Origin: Gracilibacillus halophilus YIM-C55.5
Lineage (GTDB): Bacteria > Bacillota > Bacilli > Bacillales > Amphibacillaceae
DNA length: 64,000 nt
Assembly: GCF_000359605.1 (NCBI RefSeq)
Contig: NZ_APML01000019.1
Location: 62,001 to 126,000, forward strand
Reading direction: 5' to 3'
Part shown: one piece after another, positions 53,020 to 61,988 of the stretch
How positions within the stretch are numbered: the first letter of the stretch is position 1
Layout of the letters: every line of letters starts with the position of its first letter
Translations under genes and position numbers: made by a program
The notes under the pieces: generated by a model
The model's input: only the letters and a program-made list of their open reading frames with translations
Told to the model about the DNA's origin: nothing
Databases searched by the model: none

Positions 53020-54219
53020 TGCTTCTCTTCTTCATCTAGGAATGAAGCCTTTTGCACACTTTGTGGCCCAAATTTCGATCGGATGGAGTCAATCGTCTCA
53101 TATAATGGCTCTTTTTGCGCATATGAATGATAATTAAACAAATCAAGTTGTTCAGAAAGTTCTTGCTTTTTTAATACATCTTGCATGGTAACACCCAGTA
53201 ATCTTACTGGATCTCCATTCCAATGATTTTCAAAGAGCTGAAGGCTCATCCGATAAATATCAGAAGTTGCATCCAAATAATCACTGGCGGTTTGGCGTCT
53301 TGTGATCGTTTGCCGCTTATAATTACGTATCGTCACTTGAATCGTTTTACCGACAGCTTGTTTTTTGGCTAGTCGTATTGCCACTTTTTCGGACAATTGG
53401 TGAATCATTCGACGTAACAACTGATCATCTACTGTATCTTCTGACAAGGTCTGTGAACTGCCAATACTTTTAAAAACTTGTGCACTATTAGGATCCACTG
53501 CTCGTGGATCTTCTCCCTTTGCTCGACGTTGAAGTCGCTCGCCATTAATTCCAAGTATTCCTTTTAATAAAAAAGGATCAGCTTTTACTAAATCACCAAT
53601 TTTGTTGATTTCATAATGTTTTAATTTCTCCGCTGTCTTATTCCCAACACCATACATTTCCTCAATCGGCATCGGCCATAATTTTTGATTCACATCACGT
53701 TTTCTTAACACCGTGATTCCATTTGGTTTTTTCAAGTCTGAGGCCATTTTGGCTAGAAACTTATTAGGGGCGATACCAATACTACAAGGTAAGCCTAATT
53801 GTTCCTGAATATCGCTTTGCATTTGATGAGCAATATCAAGTGGCGCACCGCTTGAATAGTTATCGGTAATATCTACATACGCTTCATCGATCGATACAGG
53901 TTCCACATAAGGTGTATAATCTCTTAACAAGTCGAACATCTGTTGCGACACTTCTCTATATCTATCAAAGTTTGGACGCATCACAACGAGATGAGGCATC
54001 GCTGTTTCGCTTCCCATATTGCATCGTCGTTTTTACACCATAAGCTCTTGCTTCATAACTACTTGTCACGATAATACCTTTACGTTCTTCTGGATTCCCC
54101 GCTATAGCTAATGGTTGACCTTTTAATGAAGGTTGATAAACCATTTCAACCGAAGCATAAAAGCTATTCATATCCACATGAAATATGACTCTGCCTTTCT
54201 TGGGATACCACTGTTTCAT
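53016..54219 (-). pseudogene. dinB: DNA polymerase IV (DinB/YqjH), frameshifted as read
   Basis: A Y-family translesion polymerase. The first frame (to about 54010) carries the first metal motif FHVDMNSFYASVE and runs to VKTTMQ. The second frame (53016-54017) carries RPNFDRYREVSQQMF, the catalytic VSIDEAYVDIT, and the little finger. Between them the expected WEAKQRC segment is found in the third frame, so two single bases appear missing, about 20 bases apart near 54012 and 53992. Repaired, the protein has about 403 residues. The start ATG 54217-54219 has GAGG. A sequence error or a decaying gene are both possible. Confidence 0.88.
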
Positions 54220-54234
54220 TCTCATCGCCTCTTT

Positions 54235-55352
54235 TTATGACACGTTTGCTTGTTTAATAATTTCAACTATCAAATTTGGTATTTTGTTCAACTCATCTAG
54301 TGAAATCCGTTCATCGGTCGTATGGATATGTTCATAGCCGATACCTAAATTAACGGTAGGAACACCTTTATTAGAAAAATGATTGGCATCACTTCCCCCA
54401 CCACTTTGAACTAAATGTACAGACCTGCCCAATTGCTGAACAGCTTTCATCGCGGTGTGTACAACAGGATCATTCTCGTCAAATCGATAGGATGGATACA
54501 TAGACACTGTCCTAATATTTGTTTCACCTCCCATTTGATTCGCCACATGATCTAAAACAGTGGTCATATGCTCAACCTGTCTGTCTAGCTTGTCTCGCGA
54601 TAATGATCTCGCTTCTGCTGATAACATGACTTGATCACAGACAATATTCGTCGGCCCTTTTCCTTCAAAACTTCCAATATTGGCTGTTGTCTCTTCATCA
54701 ATCCTTCCTAGGTTCATTTTGGCAATGGCCTTTGCGTTATGCTTATGGCAGAAACTCCTTTTTCAGGTTGGACTCCAGCATGAGCTGATTTTCCAGTAAT
54801 CGTTGCGAAAATCTTTCTTTGAGCCGGGGCCGTTGTGACGATATGTCCGACATCACCATCACTATCCAACGCATAACCATAAGAAACTGGTAATCGTTCG
54901 ATAGAAAAATACTTAGACCCGATTAAACCAGATTCTTCACCGGTTGTAATCACAAAATAAATATCACCGTGTGTAAGTGACATTGATGATAATTGTTTAA
55001 TGGCTTCAATCATAGCAGCTACACCCGCTTTATCATCTGCCCCCAGAATCGTTGTACCATCAGAATAAATGTAGTCTGTTTTCACTTCTGGTTGAATCTC
55101 TATCCCTGGTGTCACAGTATCCATATGTGCTGTAAAGAATATGGCTGGCTTATCTGGTTGATTAGCTGGGTAACGAACAATTAAATTACCAGCTTCGTGA
55201 TCCGTGGTTTCACCTATTTCATCTTCAGTAACTTCCAATCCTAACTCAAAAAAAAGATTGATAAGATGATCTGCAATTTTTCGTTCATGTTTTGTTTCTG
55301 AATTAATTTTTACTAGATCGATAAACGTTTCGATTAATGATTGTTTTGTCAT
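54235..55352 (-). pseudogene. yqjE: M20-family tripeptidase-like hydrolase YqjE, frameshifted as read
   Basis: A zinc-dependent PepT-like aminopeptidase. The first frame (from 55352) holds the metal ligands TAHMDTV, GADDKAG, TGEESG and LDSDG and runs to SAISI. The second (54235-54717) holds MNLGRIDEETTANIG, the dimerisation part and GGGSDANHF. One missing base near 54737 (ATAAC for ATAAAC) accounts for the break. Repaired, it has about 372 residues, against 371 in B. subtilis as I recall. It is next to dinB, which has two similar losses. Confidence 0.88.
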
Positions 55353-55449
55353 GTGCTACTCCTTATTTTCAAAACTCTTTGTATTTGCTTGTCGATTTCG
55401 TTTATACCATGTAAAATAGAGAATAGTAGTTGATAAGGGAGTGAAGATT

Positions 55450-55554
55450 GTGGCATCCAAGCGACAGAAAAAAGTAAAAATTATCGTTTATATTATGATC
55501 ACACTGATGATATTATCAACCTTCACGTACGGGTTAGCCGCATTTACGAATTAA
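55450..55554 (+). CDS. Prli42-like stressosome-associated microprotein
   Basis: A 34-residue single-pass membrane peptide: basic N-terminus MASKRQKKVK, then a helix IIVYIMITLMILSTFTYGLA and a short tail. This matches the Prli42 pattern (Lys/Arg N-terminus, hydrophobic helix) which in Listeria anchors the stressosome to the membrane. Start GTG with GGGAG upstream. It is followed by a terminator. The family match is by eye. Confidence 0.65.
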   Translation: MASKRQKKVKIIVYIMITLMILSTFTYGLAAFTN

Positions 55555-55569
55555 ATTTTATTTAATGTT

Positions 55570-55615
55570 AGAAGAGAGACATTCGCTTCAGCCGAATGTC
55601 TCTCTTCTTTCTTTC
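55570..55615. terminator. Terminator shared by the Prli42-like gene and brxB
   Basis: A perfect 16-bp stem (55570-55585 with 55593-55608) around a 7-base loop. A pyrimidine tract follows on the plus strand. The brxB stop is 10 bases away on the other side, so it may serve both genes. Confidence 0.8.
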
Positions 55616-55617
55616 AT

Positions 55618-56049
55618 TTACACCTCTTGGCAGTGCTGATCAAACAGCTGTTGTAATTTGTTTACTACTTCTACAGGGCTGTGACCTTCAATTTCATCTC
55701 TCGGTATCATCTCAACAACTTTTCCATCCTTTAATAGACCAAAAGATGGCGAAGATGGTGGATATCCTTCAAAGTATTCACGCGCTCTTTCTGTTGCATC
55801 ACGGTCTTGGCCTGCAAATACCGTTAATAAGTGCTCAGGTCTTTTATCATAATGAATGGCACTAGCCGCTGCCGGGCGGGCAACACCACCAGCACAACCG
55901 CATGTAGAATTCACCATTACTAAACTCGTTCCTTTTTGTGACAATGCTTCATCAACTTCCTCAGGCGTTGTCACTTCTTCATATCCAGCATCCGTTATTT
56001 CCTTTCTTGCCGCACCTACAATATCATCCATAAATAAATTAAATTCCAT
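55618..56049 (-). CDS. brxB: Bacilliredoxin BrxB (YqiW family)
   Basis: A thioredoxin-fold protein that removes bacillithiol from protein cysteines. The active site is Cys-Gly-Cys in [14 protein letters not shown], with [19 protein letters not shown] conserved. 143 residues. BrxA and BrxB are paralogues; position near bfmB matches YqiW (BrxB). It works with YpdA (17755-18741), present in this window. Confidence 0.9.
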   Translation of the reverse strand: MEFNLFMDDIVGAARKEITDAGYEEVTTPEEVDEALSQKGTSLVMVNSTCGCAGGVARPAAASAIHYDKRPEHLLTVFAGQDRDATERAREYFEGYPPSSPSFGLLKDGKVVEMIPRDEIEGHSPVEVVNKLQQLFDQHCQEV

Positions 56050-56126
56050 TTTCGCACAACTCCCTTATCATGAAAATCCTTACTTTTATCGTAACAATAC
56101 GTTATTTACATTTCAATCAAAACAGC

Positions 56127-57944
56127 TTATTGAGCATCGACTTGGTAACGCACATACGGTAATTCAATTTTAAAAATCGTTCCATTACAATCCGACTTAT
56201 ATAATGAAATCGTTCCTTGATGATTTTCAATAATTCTTTGGACAACATTTAATCCTAAACCAGTACCATTCGATTTTGATGTGGAAAACGGCTCAAATAG
56301 GTCACTCTTCATTTCTTGTGGAACTCCTGGCCCATCATCTTCCAAATAAAGGGTGTATTGATCGCCTGAAATGACAGAGTATATTCGGATTTGACCATTT
56401 GACTGAATAGCTTCCATGCTATTACGAATTAAATTAAGTAATACTTGTTTTAATTGTCTAGCATCCGCTAAGATTGTTTCATCATTCAATTGGATATCAA
56501 AGTCAATATCTTTCGCGTGTAGTGAATTGGATAGCAATGGAATAAGATCATTTATCACGTCACGAACTTGTACGAATTCTGCTTCGGGTTCTTTTTGTTT
56601 TGACATTAATAACATTTGTTCAACAATCGAATATAGTCGGTCCATTTCTTTCATCATTAAATTAAAATTAAACCGTTGCAATTCTTGTGGTGACAACGCC
56701 TCTTTCATCAGAGACATAAATCCATAAATGACCGTTAGTGGATTACGAATCTCGTGCGCTGATGTTGCTGCCATTTCTCCCACTAATGCAAGTTTTTCTG
56801 ATTGAACAATCCTTTTTTCCAACTTCGATGTTTCAGTAATATCAATGAAATAGAATATACGCCCTGATGGTAACTGATGTTCGTCTTTCAAAGTCACTTG
56901 TGAAACAAGAAAAACATAACTCTCACCATGAATGATCATATTTACTTTTTGATTGTGATAGTTTTCCTCAGAAAAGAATAACTTTATTAGCGGTTGTTCT
57001 TCCAAATTTTTAGAAATTGCTTCAGATGATAAATCAATGGAAGTTATCCCAAGTAAATTGGTCACAAATGAATTAACTGAATATTCATGGCTCTGACAAT
57101 CGTAGGTAATAATCCCAATCGGTAATGAATTTAATATCTGCTCATGCTTTTGTTTATCCTTCATGATCGTATAAAACGACTGTTCCAAACTCTTTGACAT
57201 TTGATTAATTGATTGGGTTAATTGTTCAATTTCAACTTGATTTGATCCTTCAACGGTTTCTCCATAATTACCACTTGCAATATCATCTACTTTATCAGCC
57301 ATCGATTCAATCGGTTTGGTTATATTTTTACTTATTCGGTATGAAAAATAGATCGCAGTGGCAATCGCAATCACCGTAATAATAACAAGCAACCATATCG
57401 ACTTCTCGATAATTTGCGGAAATGTATTCACATTGTCATAAAAATTATCATATTCCGCTTTTTGACCTCGTTCGATTTGATCCTTTAACTGATTCATTTT
57501 GGGTAGATATTCGGTATGAATGACATTTTTCGCTGCATCTTCATCTCCATATTCTAATAATCCACCGACTTTATTAATTATAAGAAAATCTAACAACTGC
57601 ACTTCATTATCTAATTCTTCTAATGATTGAGGTAATTCATCCCCTTGTAACGAAGTTTCTTCACGACTTGAATGATTTTCTTTGTATTGATGAATAAAAG
57701 ATGTATCCAATCCATTTTCTAACGCATTTCTTACCATCTCTTCTTTTATACTAAGTTCTCTATCCCAATTTTGATACCATGTCAATTTTGGCAGATTGGA
57801 TTCACTCATCCGTTCGGTCACATCACTTACATCATCAATGGACTGAATGAGAAACAGTGAGAATCCACTAAAAATAAAGATAATGATAAGGAGGATTGTT
57901 AATAATTTATTTCGTAATGATAATTTTTTATAAAAATGCCTCAT
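56127..57944 (-). CDS. Sensor histidine kinase with HAMP and PAS domains
   Basis: A membrane kinase with no response regulator nearby. Transmembrane 1 lies at about residues 14-34 and transmembrane 2 at 181-203, enclosing about 145 extracellular residues (helical, rich in Glu/Asn). HAMP (ISKNITKPIESMADKVDDI), a PAS domain (about 265-375), and HisKA with the phosphorylated His near residue 397 in SAHEIRNPLTVIYGFMSL follow. The ATPase domain has NLIRNSMEAI (N box), EDDGPGVP (G1) and GTGLGLNVV (G2). ATG at 57942-57944. HEIRNPLT...GF resembles phosphorelay (Spo0F-type) kinases. Downstream of the Med-like gene. Confidence 0.88.
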   Translation of the reverse strand: MRHFYKKLSLRNKLLTILLIIIFIFSGFSLFLIQSIDDVSDVTERMSESNLPKLTWYQNWDRELSIKEEMVRNALENGLDTSFIHQYKENHSSREETSLQGDELPQSLEELDNEVQLLDFLIINKVGGLLEYGDEDAAKNVIHTEYLPKMNQLKDQIERGQKAEYDNFYDNVNTFPQIIEKSIWLLVIITVIAIATAIYFSYRISKNITKPIESMADKVDDIASGNYGETVEGSNQVEIEQLTQSINQMSKSLEQSFYTIMKDKQKHEQILNSLPIGIITYDCQSHEYSVNSFVTNLLGITSIDLSSEAISKNLEEQPLIKLFFSEENYHNQKVNMIIHGESYVFLVSQVTLKDEHQLPSGRIFYFIDITETSKLEKRIVQSEKLALVGEMAATSAHEIRNPLTVIYGFMSLMKEALSPQELQRFNFNLMMKEMDRLYSIVEQMLLMSKQKEPEAEFVQVRDVINDLIPLLSNSLHAKDIDFDIQLNDETILADARQLKQVLLNLIRNSMEAIQSNGQIRIYSVISGDQYTLYLEDDGPGVPQEMKSDLFEPFSTSKSNGTGLGLNVVQRIIENHQGTISLYKSDCNGTIFKIELPYVRYQVDAQ

Positions 57945-57979
57945 TCCATACACATCCTCATGCGAACAAATTCATTCAA

Positions 57980-58972
57980 TTAACTATCATTTTGCGTTAA
58001 CATTTCCTCTTTCTTTTCTTGAATTGTATCTCTTTCCGATTGACTAAACATATCTCCTAAAGGTGCCAAGCCATAAACGCCATCTTCTGAATCTAAATAT
58101 ATTTTATCACTTGGAATCCCATCTTCACTAAAATAATCTTCCAAAATAGATACATAGACTTGCTCGACATTATTGACTACGCTCGTTAACATCTTATTTT
58201 CTGCCATATATGATTGATCTTCTAAATATCCAATCAAATAAACATCGTGTTCTTTGGCATAATTCATAACAGCTTTATTATAGCCATTGCCCTTAGAATA
58301 GATGATGTCTGCCCCTTGCTCTATTAATTTCTTAGCCAGTCGTACAGCTCGATCACTATTATTCCGCGTATGCACAACTTCGTATAATAGTTTAATATCT
58401 GGATTCATTTCTTTAAGTCCTGTTGGAAAGCCCCAATTTTTATGTAGCTTATTTTCGACATCAATGAGTCCAACTTTGTTGGTTTCGGTTTTTAATGCTG
58501 CAGCTACTCCAGCAACATATTCGATTTCTTGTTGATCAAACGTATAAACAGCTAAATTAGAATTGTAATAATCGCCATGCACTGTGATAAATTGTGTCTC
58601 AGGAAATTCATTGGACAAGCGTTGAAAAGGCTCTGAGAATTCCCGTCCATGACCGATAATGATATCTGTACCATTCTGAATTGACGTTGTAATTTGGTTG
58701 TGTAAATCATTCTCTAAATCTACTTCACTATATAGATTGGTTGTAACATCAAATTGTTCTTTCATTAATAAGGTGCCTTTATATGCTAGGCTACCCCAAC
58801 TTTGATCTGTTGTTACATCTGTTGTAAAAACAGCTACATGCGTATCCCTATCCTCTGTTGAATTCATACTCGTTAATATAACTGAAGATTTCCATATTAA
58901 TGCAACAATAACGATAATAGAACATATCACGGTAATTGTTAAAATGGTTTTAAGTTGTTGATTGTTACGCAT
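57980..58972 (-). CDS. Med-like BMP-family binding protein
   Basis: A periplasmic-binding-type protein of the BMP (basic membrane protein, nucleoside-binding) family. It resembles B. subtilis Med: GHGREFSEPFQRLSNEFPE, ETNKVGLIDVENKLHKNWGF, YSKGNGYNKAVMNYAKEHDV and IGYLEDQSYMAENKMLTSVV. The N-terminus is a single uncleaved-looking hydrophobic anchor (about residues 9-28) with no lipobox, unlike the lipoprotein form. The ATG at 58970-58972 has AAGGAG upstream, giving 330 residues. It is the first gene of a pair with the histidine kinase (35 bases apart). Ligand unknown. Confidence 0.82.
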   Translation of the reverse strand: MRNNQQLKTILTITVICSIIVIVALIWKSSVILTSMNSTEDRDTHVAVFTTDVTTDQSWGSLAYKGTLLMKEQFDVTTNLYSEVDLENDLHNQITTSIQNGTDIIIGHGREFSEPFQRLSNEFPETQFITVHGDYYNSNLAVYTFDQQEIEYVAGVAAALKTETNKVGLIDVENKLHKNWGFPTGLKEMNPDIKLLYEVVHTRNNSDRAVRLAKKLIEQGADIIYSKGNGYNKAVMNYAKEHDVYLIGYLEDQSYMAENKMLTSVVNNVEQVYVSILEDYFSEDGIPSDKIYLDSEDGVYGLAPLGDMFSQSERDTIQEKKEEMLTQNDS

Positions 58973-59231
58973 AATTATTCTCCTTATGGATACTATCATT
59001 TATATTATACATGAAAAATCAACATTTGCACACATATAATTACATGATTCCTTATATTTCGACAATCAAATTCGTCACGATACCGTGCTTCATATGAAAC
59101 GACTTTCGCCCGTTATTTTACTTAAACCATTTTCAATTCATATTCTAGTAATAAATCCAGTAACTTCAACATAAGATGGATTATATGGTGAGTTAATTAG
59201 GAATGAAGGCAAAACGGAGGTGGGTGAACAA

Positions 59232-59939
59232 TTGAATATAGATATCCTATCGCAATTCATAGGACAAGTTGAATGGATGATGCTGTTGCAATTAATTGCC
59301 ATTGATATCGTCTTATCTGGGGATAATGCGTTGATTATAGCAATGGCTACTAAAAATTTAGACAAGCAATATCAAAATCGAGCCATTTTATTCGGTGTAG
59401 CTGGTGCGATTGTATTACGCATTGTATTTGCCAGTGGTATCGTTTTTTTACTAAAAATCCCACTCATTTATTTGGTGGGCGGCATGTTATTAATCTGGAT
59501 TGGTTATAAAATTACTGTAAAAAAAGAAGAAACACACCATGTCTCCTCCCACTCTTCTTTATATCGGGCGATTTGGACAATTATTGCAGCTGATGCCATC
59601 ATGAGCTTAGATAATGTCGTCGCGATTGCTGGAGCAGCTAGAGGAAATATCCCTCTCTTAGCAATTGGTGTATTAATCAGTATTCCGATTATGATATATG
59701 GAGCAAAATTTATCGTGGTCTTATTCGAACGATACCCAATGCTTATTTATGTCGGCTCTGCCATATTGGTTTATACAGGAGCTGATATGATCATTCATGA
59801 TTCGGTGATGTTTCACTTGCTACAACTACGTGAAGGGATCATACCTATCTTGTTATCTTGTATTGTAACGATCGGTGTTCTCCTATCAAGTTACGTGACG
59901 AATCAACGACTGAACCAAAAGACATCATCAGCATCATAA
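59232..59939 (+). CDS. TerC-family membrane protein
   Basis: A multispanning protein of the TerC/YjbE family, linked in other Bacilli to manganese export or metallation of exported proteins. It shows AIDIVLSGDNALIIAMATKN and the second copy DAIMSLDNVVAIAGAARGN, the paired acidic motifs typical of TerC, with about seven hydrophobic segments. TTG at 59232-59234 is spaced from GGAGGTG; the GTG at 59220 overlaps it. 235 residues. The exact ion is not decided by sequence. Confidence 0.85.
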   Translation: MNIDILSQFIGQVEWMMLLQLIAIDIVLSGDNALIIAMATKNLDKQYQNRAILFGVAGAIVLRIVFASGIVFLLKIPLIYLVGGMLLIWIGYKITVKKEETHHVSSHSSLYRAIWTIIAADAIMSLDNVVAIAGAARGNIPLLAIGVLISIPIMIYGAKFIVVLFERYPMLIYVGSAILVYTGADMIIHDSVMFHLLQLREGIIPILLSCIVTIGVLLSSYVTNQRLNQKTSSAS

Positions 59940-59942
59940 ATA

Positions 59943-60566
59943 TTACTTTACTTGACTCGTTTTCCGATGTACTACTGGAATATTCCATTGCCATTTCACA
60001 GCTAGCATACGAATAACAAATGTAGTGAATAAACATAAATACAAACTTAGCACTGTAGGAATGGTTTGATACGTAACGAGTAAAACAATGGAGCCAGTTA
60101 TGGATGCGACACCATAAATTTCTTTTCGAAATACAAGGGGGATTTCTTTCACAAAAACATCACGTAAAACACCACCGCCAATCCCTGTCACTAATCCCAT
60201 CGAAATCACTAGAAATGGTTGTGTATAATCTTGCATTAAAGCCGCATTTGCACCAACAGCAGTAAATGACGCTAAGCCAATCGCATCAAAGAGAACCATA
60301 TGGTTGTTGAACCGTTTGATTTTTTCATAAAATAAAATTGTCATGATGCAAGACAATAAACTAACCAAAAAATATTGTGGATCTGCTAGATTGGTAGGGG
60401 GAATATAACCAAGCATAATATCGCGGATGACTCCGCCAGCCAATGCTGTTGTTAGCCCTAGTAAAATGACACCAAAGACATCAAGCTGTTTTTTAATACC
60501 AATAAGTCCCCCAGAAATTGCAAAAGCAATCGTACCTATATAGACAAAAAATGTCATAAAACTCAT
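59943..60566 (-). CDS. TRIC/UPF0126-type membrane channel protein
   Basis: A 207-residue membrane protein with seven predicted helices in two repeats. Each carries the glycine-rich GGxxRD signature: LAGGVIRDIMLG and GGGVLRDVFVKEIP. This is the trimeric intracellular cation channel-like family (YvgT in B. subtilis). It converges with TerC; the stop codons are 3 bases apart. Function in this organism unknown. Confidence 0.85.
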   Translation of the reverse strand: MSFMTFFVYIGTIAFAISGGLIGIKKQLDVFGVILLGLTTALAGGVIRDIMLGYIPPTNLADPQYFLVSLLSCIMTILFYEKIKRFNNHMVLFDAIGLASFTAVGANAALMQDYTQPFLVISMGLVTGIGGGVLRDVFVKEIPLVFRKEIYGVASITGSIVLLVTYQTIPTVLSLYLCLFTTFVIRMLAVKWQWNIPVVHRKTSQVK

Positions 60567-60614
60567 TTCTTGTTCCCCTTTTTTCTTCTAAATAATTGAA
60601 TGTGTTTGGGTGAC

Positions 60615-60645
60615 AAAAAGGAAACCTTATACCGGTTTCCTTTTT
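60615..60645 (-). terminator. Terminator of the bfmB operon
   Basis: Arms AAAAAGGAAACC (60615-60626) and GGTTTCCTTTTT (60634-60645), 12-bp, with a 7-base loop and A/T flanks on both sides, 55 bases downstream of the E2 gene. Confidence 0.85.
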
Positions 60646-60699
60646 CCCTTCATACAACATATAGTATACGTTTTACATACTTCCCTTGTAAATGCTGAT

Positions 60700-61968
60700 T
60701 TAATAAATCGGCGTTGTTTCGCTAGATATGTTCTCCAATATAGATTTAACATGTGACATGAAATCACCACAAATCACGCCGTCTAAGACACGGTGATCAA
60801 GTGATAAGCATAAATTCACCATATCTCTAGCAGCAAACATATCATCTATAATAACGGGGCGTTTGACGATTGATTCGACCTGTAATATGGCAGATTGTGG
60901 ATAGTTAATCACGCCCATCGACTCAACCGATCCAAACGAACCCGTATTATTGACAGTAAATGTGCCACCTTCCATATCTTCTGTTGTCAATGTATTGGTT
61001 CTTGCTTTTTGCGATAATTGATGGATTTCCTTTGCAATTCCTTTAATGCTTTTCTCGTCAACATTTTTGATAACAGGAACGTACAATTCGTGACCATGAG
61101 CCACAGCTACTGATAAATTAATATCATTGCGCTGAATAATTTTGTCACCAGCCCAACAACTGTTTAACTCTGGGAACTTTTTCAACGCTTTTGCGACAGC
61201 ATTGAGGAAAAATGCAAAGTATGACAGATTGTATCCTTCATTTTCCTTAAAACGATCTTTTTCCGCATTACGATAGGCCACTAAGTTGGTAACATCTACT
61301 TCGATCATCATCCACGCGTGCGGTATCTCTGTAGTTGAACGAACCATATTTTGTGCAATAGTTCGTCGAAGCCCTGTGACTGGGATTTCCCGGTCACCTG
61401 GATTGGCTTCAATAGACCGCCGCTTAAATGTTGGTGGCGTATATTCTTCAATTGCTTCCTCTTTTGATATATCCGTTGCGTCCGTTTCATTAGGTGCTTT
61501 GTCCGTGTTTGTTTTTGGTTGTTGAACAACGTGCTCCATATCCTTACGCGTAATTCGTCCGTGTTTTCCTGTACCTTGAACCGTCGACAAATCAATGTTA
61601 TTTTCCTGTGCAATTCGCATAACAGCAGGTGAGTAACGATGTTTCATTGATTGATCTTGTTCATTTGTTTCTTCTGTTGTTTGATTCTGAGGATCATGAA
61701 CGATTGGTGACGCCCCAGATGCTTCTTCATTCGTGTCAATATAACAAATAAGTGTCCCTACTTCAACTGTGTCATTCTCTTTTGAAATAATTTCTTTTAT
61801 ATATCCTGAAAAAGTTGATGGGACTTCAGCATTCACTTTATCCGTCATCACTTCAGCAATCGGATCGTACTTCTCAATATAGTCTCCTTCTTTTACTAAC
61901 CACTGGCTAATCGTACCTTCAGTTACACTTTCACCTAATTGTGGCATATAAATGGCTTCAGTTGCCAA
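60700..61968 (-). CDS. bfmBB: Branched-chain 2-oxoacid dehydrogenase E2 (lipoamide acyltransferase)
   Basis: The acyltransferase core of the complex that makes isobutyryl-, isovaleryl- and 2-methylbutyryl-CoA, primers for branched fatty acids. The lipoyl domain has Lys44 in VMTDKVNAEVPS. A peripheral-subunit-binding domain lies at about 109-145 (YSPAVMRIAQENNIDLSTVQ). The catalytic domain ends with SLDHRVLDG. TTG start with GGAGGG; 422 residues. Last gene of the operon. Confidence 0.92.
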   Translation of the reverse strand: MATEAIYMPQLGESVTEGTISQWLVKEGDYIEKYDPIAEVMTDKVNAEVPSTFSGYIKEIISKENDTVEVGTLICYIDTNEEASGASPIVHDPQNQTTEETNEQDQSMKHRYSPAVMRIAQENNIDLSTVQGTGKHGRITRKDMEHVVQQPKTNTDKAPNETDATDISKEEAIEEYTPPTFKRRSIEANPGDREIPVTGLRRTIAQNMVRSTTEIPHAWMMIEVDVTNLVAYRNAEKDRFKENEGYNLSYFAFFLNAVAKALKKFPELNSCWAGDKIIQRNDINLSVAVAHGHELYVPVIKNVDEKSIKGIAKEIHQLSQKARTNTLTTEDMEGGTFTVNNTGSFGSVESMGVINYPQSAILQVESIVKRPVIIDDMFAARDMVNLCLSLDHRVLDGVICGDFMSHVKSILENISSETTPIY

Positions 61969-61988
61969 ATTATTTCCCTCCTTCTTAC

